Shown: positions 26,631 through 33,986 of the stretch, piece by piece | Layout of the letters: each line of letters begins with the position of its first letter | Position numbering within the stretch: position 1 is the stretch's first letter | NCBI GenBank assembly: GCA_031258145.1 | Contig: JAIRNI010000014.1 | Coordinates: 1-33,986 of the forward strand | Direction: 5' to 3' | From: Holosporales bacterium | GTDB taxonomy: Bacteria; Pseudomonadota; Alphaproteobacteria; RUG11792 | DNA: 33,986 nucleotides | Translations under genes and position numbers: made by a program | The notes under the pieces: model-generated | Databases searched by the model: none | Seen by the model: only the letters and a program-made list of their open reading frames with translations | What the model was told of the DNA's origin: nothing

Positions 26631-27491
26631 GCTTGAAGATAATTCTGAATACACCTCTTTGGCTCTGTAGGATGATCGGACTAATGGACCGCAGATCATC
26701 TTGATTCCCATACCATTGCCATACCTTTCATATTCCTCGAATTCATTTGGATCTACGTAGCGATGTAATGTATGATGCTGCTGGGACGGAGGGAGGTATT
26801 GCCCAATCGTCATGATATCAACGCCTGCGTCCTTTACTTCGTTAATACAATCCATGACGTTTTGGGTGGATTCTCCGACTCCAACCATTATTCCCGTTTT
26901 GGTTAGGATCTTCTCATCGCTTTCTTTGACAGTACGTAGGAAATGCATGGAGACATCGTAGTTTGATGGAGGCCTTTTGACGATGGAGTGATGTTCTTTA
27001 ACGATCTCTAAATTATGGCCAAAAACGTTGGGACCAGCGCCAATGATGATTTCAATCGCCTCTTTCGTGCAGCCCAGGAAATCGGGAGTTAAAATCTCTA
27101 CTTCAATACACGGATTTATTTCTCGAAGTCTATTAATCACGTTGGAAAAATGAGATGCCCCGCCATCTGGCAGGTCATCACGAGTGACCGATGTTACGAC
27201 CACGTATTCTAATCCTAAATCCCGTGTAGATAACGCAACTCTCTCTGGCTCATCCTCATCGATTGGGAAGGGCCTCCCGGGCTTAATATCACAGAATCCG
27301 CAGTTGCGGGTACAATATTCTCCCATTATCAAGAACGTGGCCGTCTTATTCCTCCAGCATTCGTTAATATTGGGACAACCAGCATCTTCACACACCGTTC
27401 TGACCACATTCTTCCGGACGATTCCCAATGTATCCGAGAATGATGGATGCGTCTGGATTCTGATCTTAATCCATTCAGGTTTCGTACTCAT
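26613..27491 (-). CDS. lipA: Lipoyl synthase (radical SAM)
   Basis: Inserts two sulfurs into octanoyl groups on lipoyl domains of the 2-oxoacid dehydrogenases and the glycine cleavage system. Auxiliary [4Fe-4S] ligands C34, C39 and C45 (CEDAGCPNINEC), radical-SAM ligands C60, C64 and C67 (CTRNCGFC) and the C-terminal RSSY (272-275) are all present, so it looks active. At 292 residues it is near normal. The ATG overlaps the penicillin-binding protein stop in an ATGA arrangement, indicating translational coupling. The last five residues NSINT and the stop codon are supplied by a palindromic repeat; the ABC-like gene at 29733 has exactly the same ending. Confidence 0.97.
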   Translation of the reverse strand: MSTKPEWIKIRIQTHPSFSDTLGIVRKNVVRTVCEDAGCPNINECWRNKTATFLIMGEYCTRNCGFCDIKPGRPFPIDEDEPERVALSTRDLGLEYVVVTSVTRDDLPDGGASHFSNVINRLREINPCIEVEILTPDFLGCTKEAIEIIIGAGPNVFGHNLEIVKEHHSIVKRPPSNYDVSMHFLRTVKESDEKILTKTGIMVGVGESTQNVMDCINEVKDAGVDIMTIGQYLPPSQQHHTLHRYVDPNEFEEYERYGNGMGIKMICGPLVRSSYRAKEVYSELSSSNSINT

Positions 27492-29377
27492 AGGCCAAGC
27501 AATTGTCCCAATCCCTTGGGTTGATCGGTGGTGGCGGGTCTCTGCTCTGGATGCAAGACCGTCCTCATAAAACGTGCAAAAATCATGGCCGGAACTCTAC
27601 CGCCCGTTGAATCAGCTCTCATCTTTTGTTTATTGACGTCATGACCAATCCAAATTCCGCATGCGCATCCGTCATCCTCTTCATCTGGGTCATAGAAGCC
27701 TATGAAACAAGCGTCCGTACTGCCATTCGTGCCAGTTTTCCCATAGATATATTTGTTAACGTTAGCGCGGCGTCCGGAGCCCCTATGCACCACTGAGCGT
27801 AGTAACTCTCTGCAATTCCTCAATAATTCGTCATCTAAAACGATGGTGCCGGCCTCTTGCTTCTTCTGGTATAATATCTTTCCGGATTTCGTCCTAATTT
27901 CAGTGATGCAATACGTCCAGACAGCCATACCATCCATGAAGGAAGCATATGCCGCTGTGAGGTCTTTGAGGGTCACTGGAGTCGTCCCCAAGGCGACACT
28001 GAGATCTTGTGTCGAAACGTCGTATATCCCCAATTTTTTGGCAAATTTCGCGACTCTTGTTAGCCCCACTGCCTGTGCTAATCGGACACAGACACTATTC
28101 ACCGAATAAGTGAACCCGTTTAAGATGGAGAGAGCCCCTCGAGATCTCCAACGGTAATTCCCTGGCTTCCATCCCGCGATACTGACGGGAGTATCCTGAA
28201 TCATATCATCCAGTTGGTAGCCATATTCCAGGGCAGCACCATACACGAAAATCTTGAAGGCAGAGCCCGGGAAGCGTTCCGCCTGCGTCGCACGATTAAA
28301 TTGCGTCGTCGTGTAACTGGCGCCGCCAATCATAGCTTGTATCGCACCGTCTCGCTTCATGCATATGAATGCCGTCTGAGAAAAATTGTAATTCTGTCCT
28401 TCGGTCCTAATGTAAAACTCAACGGCCTCTTCAGCGGCGGCCTGTTTTTTTTCGTCAAACGTAGTGACCACCACGATGTCATCCGTTATTTCCCCGAGTA
28501 TTTTCTGCGCCGATTCATAAACGTAATCGCAGAAATACATTGATCCCAGATTGCGTTTAGTATCGTGAGAGAAAGCCGATGTAGCCTCTCGGGCTTCAAC
28601 TTCTTTGGCGCTCTTGATGAGTCCCTGCTCTTCCATTGTATTCAAAACGACCATCGCTCGTTCGTGGGCATAGTTTGGGTGACTCGTCGGACTATACCTA
28701 GATGGCGCCTTGAGCAGACCCGCCAAAACCGCGGATTCGAAGACTCCTAATTGCTTGGCCGATTTATTGAAGTATTTCCTGGAGGCGGCATCGATACCGT
28801 ATGCTCCAGCCCCGAAATAGACCCGGTTCAAATACATCATCAAAACTTCGGATTTTGTGAATTTATACTCGAGCCATATGGCCAAAAGAAGCTCCTTAAT
28901 CTTACGACCTATCGTTCTGTCGTAGTGCGTTACCAACCCCTCACCTATGAGTATATTTTTGGCGAGCTGTTGGGTAATCGTCGAGCCACCCTGCACCACC
29001 TTCCCGGTTATGTAATTCCGATATACCGCCCTGAATAACCCAACAAAATCAATACCAAAATGTTGGAAAAATCGTTTATCCTCAACGGCCATGAAGGCCG
29101 CTATAACGTGCTTTGGAAGCTCTGAAACGTGGACCACCTCTTCGTAGAGGTCTCCATAGGAACCTATGATCTTCCCGTCGTATGTCTGAACTGTAACAGA
29201 CGGACTGCGTATTTCGGTCTTCAGATTCTGGAGATCCGGAAGCCCACTCGCGAAATAAAACAGGATACAAGCGATCGCGACGAAACAACACGTCGCCGAA
29301 TACAAAATGTATTTCAAAAATATACTGAGAAAAGATTTCCGCTTCCGCCTCTTTTTTGTGTTACGAGACTTTCCCAT
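27488..29377 (-). CDS. mrcA: Class A penicillin-binding protein (PBP1A type)
   Basis: A bifunctional peptidoglycan synthase: glycosyltransferase plus transpeptidase, anchored in the inner membrane. After a basic cytoplasmic tail there is one membrane span (about 19-43). The GT51 domain has AVEDKRFFQHFGID (catalytic Glu 99), QGGSTITQQLAKN (129-141) and RKIKELLLAIWLE. The transpeptidase domain has SAFK (Ser 372, Lys 375), SVN (425-427) and KTGT (547-550). At 629 residues it is shorter than the long PBP1A forms but domain-complete. ATG 29377 starts MGKSRNTKKRRKRK. It is followed by lipA with a 4-base overlap. Confidence 0.95.
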   Translation of the reverse strand: MGKSRNTKKRRKRKSFLSIFLKYILYSATCCFVAIACILFYFASGLPDLQNLKTEIRSPSVTVQTYDGKIIGSYGDLYEEVVHVSELPKHVIAAFMAVEDKRFFQHFGIDFVGLFRAVYRNYITGKVVQGGSTITQQLAKNILIGEGLVTHYDRTIGRKIKELLLAIWLEYKFTKSEVLMMYLNRVYFGAGAYGIDAASRKYFNKSAKQLGVFESAVLAGLLKAPSRYSPTSHPNYAHERAMVVLNTMEEQGLIKSAKEVEAREATSAFSHDTKRNLGSMYFCDYVYESAQKILGEITDDIVVVTTFDEKKQAAAEEAVEFYIRTEGQNYNFSQTAFICMKRDGAIQAMIGGASYTTTQFNRATQAERFPGSAFKIFVYGAALEYGYQLDDMIQDTPVSIAGWKPGNYRWRSRGALSILNGFTYSVNSVCVRLAQAVGLTRVAKFAKKLGIYDVSTQDLSVALGTTPVTLKDLTAAYASFMDGMAVWTYCITEIRTKSGKILYQKKQEAGTIVLDDELLRNCRELLRSVVHRGSGRRANVNKYIYGKTGTNGSTDACFIGFYDPDEEDDGCACGIWIGHDVNKQKMRADSTGGRVPAMIFARFMRTVLHPEQRPATTDQPKGLGQLLGL

Positions 29378-29480
29378 TTACTGTTCCAATCTAAACCCAT
29401 AGCCCAAAATTGATACGGCTACGTACAGGATATTGGAAATCCAGGGCACGAACAACAAGAAATTATCCCATAGATAAACA

Positions 29481-29520
29481 CGTATGTGGGTACCGAATTG
29501 CGTGAGTATATATACTCAAT
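29481..29520 (+). repeat. Partial palindromic repeat family 1 element
   Basis: GAATTGCGTGAGTATA (29495-29510) is the right half of the family 1 element and runs directly into TATACTCA, giving the perfect palindrome TGAGTATATATACTCA (29503-29518). A separate ATAAACAC lies upstream. The region between the PBP and tRNA-Ala genes (29378-29650) otherwise contains only a CTCAA/TTGAG hairpin and a promoter-like TATAAT. Confidence 0.6.
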
Positions 29521-29630
29521 CTCAACTTTTGAATTTTTGAGCTATGTAAATCCACAGGGCAAGGGAGGTATGAAGGCCCCCTCGTAAATAATCCTTGTAT
29601 GAAGTGGCAGAGATGATGTAGGATCTGATG

Positions 29631-29636
29631 TATAAT
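29631..29636 (+). promoter_or_regulatory. Candidate -10 element before tRNA-Ala
   Basis: A perfect TATAAT lies 14 bases before the tRNA 5' end. No convincing -35 was seen at the usual spacing. It could also drive the downstream ABC-like gene, which starts about a dozen bases after the tRNA. Confidence 0.5.
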
Positions 29637-29650
29637 TCGCGGGATTCCTA

Positions 29651-29726
<76 letters not shown>

Positions 29727-29738
29727 AGTCTGTTGATT

Positions 29739-31376
29739 ATGATAGCTTTTGGTTACGTTTTATCGGTCTTGCTGCTTCCGTTATGTGTCTTCGGATTTTA
29801 TCACGATTTCTTCTTGACGATTAACGATGCGGCGATTTCATTCTACCTCCGATCCGCGGCCGTGTTTCTCGGGGGGGCATCGTTTGTCCTGTGCTGGTAT
29901 TATGCGAACATATCTATTCGATGTAAATCCATATCTTTCCTGAGAGATTTTAATGAGTCCATAATTAGATCCGATCCCAGGCGCATTTCTACAGATGGGA
30001 TAATGGGTATCGCCAATGATAACCTCGCTAAATTGTTGTTGTTGGAGGATTATAGATTTGAATTATTTGGGTTCGCGATACCTTTTTTGACAATATTTCT
30101 AGCTCTTTTAACTTTGGCGTGTTTCATCGATGCCAACGTTATATTTCCCACCTTAATCACCATGACGATTGCGACGATCATCATCAAGGCGGCCACACAA
30201 ATCATTTCATCATGCGATATCAGAAAATATAAGCTTCAGATGGATGAATTTATGGAATCGACAGCCTTCGCGGCGAAGGGTATCCAGTATTACGGGGCAG
30301 AGCAAAGTATGCTCGATCAGTTTGATGATAGGAGGAGTAGTATACTGGATCATACGAAGAACGACATCACATCCGTGACGTGGAAGATGTTGTGGTGTCT
30401 TTGTGGATTGGAATGCTGTTGTCTACTGGCGTATATCATCAATGAAGAAATGGCCATTTCGAAGATGTTCAATATTACGGCTACTCGCTCTTTTTTCTTT
30501 GCGATCATCTTTGATTATACTATGTTTCTTGTTTCGATCTTGAGATATATTAAAATTAGGAACATAAAACTCAAGAACTTGGATCAGTATAAATTTGAGG
30601 ATACCGATGAGGTGCCCGAGAAAAGCATCGTTCCCAATAGTGAAAATCTCTTTCTAGCATTCCACGGAGTATACTTCCAGGATATGGCGGAGGCCGCTGG
30701 TGACACCGGCCTGCAAAATGTATCCTTTTCGGTTTTACCAGGAGAATTCATATCAATCACTGGAGAAAACATTAAACTCGCACCATACATATTCGATCTA
30801 TTATTGAAGTATTATAAGCCACAATCGGGGAATATCTATATATCCGGGACGTCGATACATTCCATCAAAAAGCAATCCATTAGGGCTAATGTTGGGATTT
30901 TTCAACAGGATTTCGGATTGATGGATGGAACCATCTACCAAAACCTCGAGATGTTGCATCGTGATGAGGAGAAGATCCTGCAGGTCGCGGAGAAGATTGG
31001 ATTATATTCGATATTGGATCTCGACGTATTGGATCCAGAAACTCGTCAAATACAAGTCCCACAGAGCGTCTTATTTAAGTTACAGATCGCTAGGATCAGC
31101 ATGCAGCAACCGCGGATATTACTGATCGATACACCAAAGGGTTTTGAGACGGAAGAGGATGCCCAGGCGTTTGAAGAATACGTGGAGTATATGACGAAAC
31201 GGAAGACGGTCCTCATTATTACCACTTCCCCGAAGTTCATCATATACTCGAACAAGATCTTGTACCTTGGTGATGGCGTACAATCCCTCTTCGGATCCCA
31301 CGCACAACTTTCACAGGATCCAGAATATCAAAAGTACATTAAAATGCTATACCCACGCAATTCAATAAACACCTAA
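29739..31376 (+). CDS. ABC exporter-like protein with degenerate ATPase motifs
   Basis: The architecture is that of a fused permease-ATPase half-transporter: about six hydrophobic segments in the first 275 residues, then a nucleotide-binding-like domain (about 305-525). The catalytic motifs are degraded. The Walker A position reads [10 protein letters not shown] (343-352, no GKS/T), the LSGGQ signature position reads VPQSVLF (442-448), the Walker B RILLID (461-466) is followed by Thr and not the catalytic Glu, and the switch-loop His is replaced (ITTSP). Only the Q-loop region (GIFQQDFGL) survives. The frame is uninterrupted, so the protein may be made but is unlikely to hydrolyse ATP. ATG 29739 is preferred to TTG 29733; neither has a Shine-Dalgarno. 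The C-terminal NSINT comes from a palindromic repeat. Confidence 0.8.
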   Translation: MIAFGYVLSVLLLPLCVFGFYHDFFLTINDAAISFYLRSAAVFLGGASFVLCWYYANISIRCKSISFLRDFNESIIRSDPRRISTDGIMGIANDNLAKLLLLEDYRFELFGFAIPFLTIFLALLTLACFIDANVIFPTLITMTIATIIIKAATQIISSCDIRKYKLQMDEFMESTAFAAKGIQYYGAEQSMLDQFDDRRSSILDHTKNDITSVTWKMLWCLCGLECCCLLAYIINEEMAISKMFNITATRSFFFAIIFDYTMFLVSILRYIKIRNIKLKNLDQYKFEDTDEVPEKSIVPNSENLFLAFHGVYFQDMAEAAGDTGLQNVSFSVLPGEFISITGENIKLAPYIFDLLLKYYKPQSGNIYISGTSIHSIKKQSIRANVGIFQQDFGLMDGTIYQNLEMLHRDEEKILQVAEKIGLYSILDLDVLDPETRQIQVPQSVLFKLQIARISMQQPRILLIDTPKGFETEEDAQAFEEYVEYMTKRKTVLIITTSPKFIIYSNKILYLGDGVQSLFGSHAQLSQDPEYQKYIKMLYPRNSINT

Positions 31377-31391
31377 GTGTTTATTGAATTG
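31358..31391 (+). repeat. Palindromic repeat family 1, perfect copy
   Basis: CAATTCAATAAACAC (31358-31372), loop CTAA (31373-31376) and GTGTTTATTGAATTG (31377-31391) are perfect 15-base complements. It supplies the final residues and stop codon of the ABC-like gene and lies between convergent genes, so it is well placed as a bidirectional terminator. Confidence 0.92.
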
Positions 31392-31401
31392 TACGAGAAT
31401 A

Positions 31402-33579
31402 TCACACAATACAGCGCCTACTGACTTCGTGTACGAAGCTGGCTTCATTCAGTTTGGATATGATCATCGTCAACTGGGCGACATTCTGGACTTCTACTTC
31501 CAACTGCAGCCTGACGAAGCCCTCGAATTTTTCACCGATCTTTAGGTTCGCGATGCCGGCTCCCATCGATTCTATTATATCTGCGATTTTGGAGAGGTTG
31601 CCAGGTTCATAAATCGTCGTCACGGCCAATTTCGTGAGGTACCTATTCTTATCGTCAAATGCGGATCTTGCCCACGCCAACTCGAGCAACGTGGTATTAT
31701 CTCCCAATAATTTTCGAGACACTTCCTCGCATTCCTTGATGTGAATTTCCATGCATCCATTGCCATCATTGGAACGCAATCCAACGATCTTATCGCCTGG
31801 CACTGGGAAACAACACGTCACGGGAATTAGATTTGCCTCTTTAATGCCGACGATTGGTAACACGTATTTGTTACTGGTTGTTTCATTTGAATCTGCTAGG
31901 GTTTCCAATTCGATATTATGTCCCAATTTCTTGTAGGACAATAACACATCCTTCATATGCAGTATCCCATTACTGAGCGCCTGGAACATAGCATTAGCAT
32001 TATCGAATTTAAGATCACCTATGATGAATTTCATTTCTTCCTCTGTAACGGTCCGATTAATCCTTTTGAAGAAATCATCGAACATGCTTTTGCCGATCAT
32101 TTTCAGTTTTTCTTTCTCGAAACCGTTGAGGATCTTCCTGAGTCCGGTCTTTGCCTTGATGGTAATGACATAGTCCTGCCAATGAGGACTTGGAAAATGA
32201 TTGGGGTCCGTCGCGATATCGACTTGATCTCCGTTCGTGAGAGCGGTATTCATGGGGACAGTATTCCCGTTGACCTTTGCACTGACAGCGTGAATTCCCA
32301 CGTCGGAATGAATCGCAAAGGCGAAGTCTAGGACTGTCGATCCCACTGGCAATGAAATCAAAAGCCCCTTCGGAGTGAGACAAAAAATGTAATCCGATAA
32401 TATCTCAGTCTTGGAATCCTCCAAAAATTCTTCGATGCCAGACGTGTTCTCCAGTATCTTAACGAGGTTCTTCAGCCATTGTTGTTCTCCATCCTTATTC
32501 GATTTTGGTCCGTGCTCCTTATAATTCCAATGTGCCGCGATTCCATATTCAGCGACTTCATGCATTTCCTTGGTTCTAATTTGAATTTCAATCCGTTTAT
32601 TGAGAGGGCCTATGACGCAGGTATGCAGTGACTGATAACTATTATTTTTGGGAGCACTGATGTAATCTCGGAATCTTCCGGGAACCACAAGATAGTTTTT
32701 GTGAATATTACCGAGAATCTGATAGCATTGTTGAGTGCTGGCGGCGATGATTCGAAAGGCCATGATGTCGGAGAGTTGCTCGAACGAGATGTTGCGGACA
32801 TTCATTTTGGTCCATATCGAATACGGGCTCTTGACGCGTCCGCTGATCGAACAATCTTCAGATACTTCGTGTGCCAATTTATAGAGCTCAGAAGTAATGG
32901 TATTGATGATTTGTTCGGAAGATTCATAGATAGTTTGTAGCCTCGATTTGAGCGAGGAGTATATTTCTGGATAAAGCTCCTGGAATGCTATGTCCTGAAG
33001 CTCGTCCTTGATGCTCGTTATCCCAATCCTCTCGGCCAGGGATGCGTAGACATCCAAGGTTTCACGCGCGATGGCCCTCCTTTTTTCTTTCTTTTTTTTA
33101 AATTTCAACGTCCTCATATTGTGGAGTCTATCGGCCAATTTTATGATGAGAATCCTGATGTCTGATGCCGCTGCCAATAGTAGTTTCTTGAAATTTTCGG
33201 CCTGTTTCCCGGAGATGGAACTGCTTTCGAAGCGTGATAACTTCGTTACTCCATCAACGATTTTGGCTATTCTTGCCCCAAATAATTCCTCGAGGTTTTG
33301 GATGGTGGCACTGGTATCCTCCACGGTATCGTGCAATATCCCAGCGATCACGGTTTCTTGATCCATCTTGAGACCCATCAGAATCTCTGCCACCTCAAGA
33401 GGGTGCGAAAAAAACGGATCACCAGATTCTCGGAGTTGAGTACCATGATGCTCCAGCGCAAAAACAAAGGCCTTCTGTATCAGGGATTCATCGACGGTCT
33501 TTGAATACTCTTTGATCCCTGCAATGAGTGCCTGAGGAGTTATCAATTTTCGCTCAAAGTACTGCAAGAAGCTACCCAC
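31402..33579 (-). CDS. rsh: RelA/SpoT homologue, bifunctional (p)ppGpp synthetase/hydrolase type
   Basis: Controls the stringent-response alarmones. The N-terminal HD hydrolase site is intact (H59 in SHP, HD 83-84, ED 87-88, D150 in ADRLHN). The synthetase domain has GRVKSPYSIW, DIMAFRII, GRFRDYISAPKNNSYQSLHT and EIQIRT. The RFRD form resembles the RxKD motif of bifunctional enzymes, not the ExDD of RelA-only synthetases. A TGS domain (IFCLTPKGLLISLPVGSTVLD) and a C-terminal ACT domain follow. At 725 residues it is full length. Small endosymbionts often have fragmented or lost rsh genes, so an intact copy suggests a retained starvation or life-stage response. It converges on the ABC-like gene. 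Confidence 0.95.
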   Translation of the reverse strand: MGSFLQYFERKLITPQALIAGIKEYSKTVDESLIQKAFVFALEHHGTQLRESGDPFFSHPLEVAEILMGLKMDQETVIAGILHDTVEDTSATIQNLEELFGARIAKIVDGVTKLSRFESSSISGKQAENFKKLLLAAASDIRILIIKLADRLHNMRTLKFKKKKEKRRAIARETLDVYASLAERIGITSIKDELQDIAFQELYPEIYSSLKSRLQTIYESSEQIINTITSELYKLAHEVSEDCSISGRVKSPYSIWTKMNVRNISFEQLSDIMAFRIIAASTQQCYQILGNIHKNYLVVPGRFRDYISAPKNNSYQSLHTCVIGPLNKRIEIQIRTKEMHEVAEYGIAAHWNYKEHGPKSNKDGEQQWLKNLVKILENTSGIEEFLEDSKTEILSDYIFCLTPKGLLISLPVGSTVLDFAFAIHSDVGIHAVSAKVNGNTVPMNTALTNGDQVDIATDPNHFPSPHWQDYVITIKAKTGLRKILNGFEKEKLKMIGKSMFDDFFKRINRTVTEEEMKFIIGDLKFDNANAMFQALSNGILHMKDVLLSYKKLGHNIELETLADSNETTSNKYVLPIVGIKEANLIPVTCCFPVPGDKIVGLRSNDGNGCMEIHIKECEEVSRKLLGDNTTLLELAWARSAFDDKNRYLTKLAVTTIYEPGNLSKIADIIESMGAGIANLKIGEKFEGFVRLQLEVEVQNVAQLTMIISKLNEASFVHEVSRRCIV

Positions 33580-33681
33580 TTCATTTCATTTTAGCTACTT
33601 GAAATTTAAAATTCTTGCAAAACTTTTCCCGGGCAGACATCATAGCACTACGCATCCCAGAAACTTCAGGATCTGATTATG

Positions 33682-33714
33682 CTCGCGCAATTCAATAAAC
33701 ACGCGAGTGTTTAT
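33682..33714 (+). repeat. Palindromic repeat family 1, copy near the right end
   Basis: CAATTCAATAAACAC (33688-33702) matches the left arm of the perfect copy; GTGTTTAT (33707-33714) pairs with ATAAACAC, but the right arm is then cut short. An alternative outer pairing CTCGCG (33682-33687) with CGCGAG (33702-33707) is also possible. It lies upstream of rsh. The rest of 33580-33727 shows no gene. Confidence 0.75.
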
Positions 33715-33727
33715 AGCTAAATGCTTT

Positions 33728-33986
33728 GTAACCCAACTATATCTCGTATAGTTAAATGCAACGATTATGAGGCCGTCATATGGTTTGGTGAAATATAAAG
33801 CCTGGAAACGCAGAAAAAAATATTTCTTGAAAATTAACGTATTATTAAACTTTTTATGCTATTTTAAGTATACACCATCCCTAACCCCCACCCACCCGGG
33901 GATTCTCGCACAACTCGGTTAATAATACGTTAACGGACGATTACTCAAGGGCATATGCCACCAATACTGATCCAGATGAATTAGAT
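33728..33986 (+). repeat. Long dispersed direct repeat, right copy (truncated by window end)
   Basis: Same orientation as 1-257 and collinear with it throughout, about 94% identical by eye, with two extra bases in an A-run near 33815. The copy runs into the window end, so its full extent is unseen. It begins shortly after the palindromic repeat at 33682, with the junction at GTAACCCAAC exactly matching base 1 of the window. Confidence 0.9.

Overview
The window looks like chromosomal sequence from an alphaproteobacterium with a reduced, probably host-associated genome. Three observations support this. A circularly permuted, two-piece tmRNA gene sits directly upstream of an alphaproteobacterial-type SspB adaptor. 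The housekeeping proteins have alphaproteobacterial character. Essential genes are scattered among palindromic repeats, decayed genes and orphan secreted proteins. A Holosporales- or Rickettsiales-like symbiont is the best guess, but the lineage is inferred and not shown.

Layout. 1-860: one copy of a long dispersed repeat, a hairpin repeat, then the tmRNA gene with promoter and terminator. 879-4080: sspB, a C-terminally short nuoC, an opposing orphan ORF, a HemY-like membrane/TPR protein and dut. 4081-5985: a palindromic repeat, a consensus-like promoter and two orphan genes, the first with a signal peptide. 6071-7575 (minus strand): tRNA-Met, efp and suhB. 7576-10564: a 54-bp decayed duplicate of the 5' end of an antiporter gene, then a very large orphan gene with a signal peptide. 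10699-11970: the intact ion-transporter/antiporter gene. 12092-24000 (minus strand): the classic tRNA-Trp, secE, nusG, rplK, rplA, rplJ, rplL, rpoB, rpoC cluster, with a leader before rplJ and a strong terminator-like hairpin between rplL and rpoB, followed by a small doubtful ORF. 24193-29377 (minus strand): lptD, lipA and a class A penicillin-binding protein. 29651-31376 (plus strand): tRNA-Ala(GGC) and an ABC exporter-like protein whose nucleotide-binding motifs are all degraded. 31402-33579 (minus strand): a bifunctional-type RelA/SpoT protein. 33728-33986: a second copy of the repeat that opens the window.

Functionally the window covers transcription and translation (RNA polymerase, ribosomal stalk, NusG, EF-P, tRNAs), ribosome rescue and tagged-protein delivery (tmRNA with SspB), envelope building (LptD, PBP1A, SecE), cofactor and nucleotide metabolism (LipA, Dut, SuhB), respiration (NuoC) and ppGpp signalling. 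LptD implies an outer membrane with LPS, and the PBP implies peptidoglycan.

The most unusual material is: (i) a palindromic repeat family that supplies the last five residues and stop codon of two unrelated genes; (ii) the tmRNA-sspB pair with a predicted long, arginine-rich tag; (iii) an uninterrupted ABC protein that appears catalytically dead; (iv) orphan secreted proteins, one lying between an intact antiporter gene and a decayed piece of that same gene. No insertion sequence, CRISPR array, rRNA gene or phage module was recognised.
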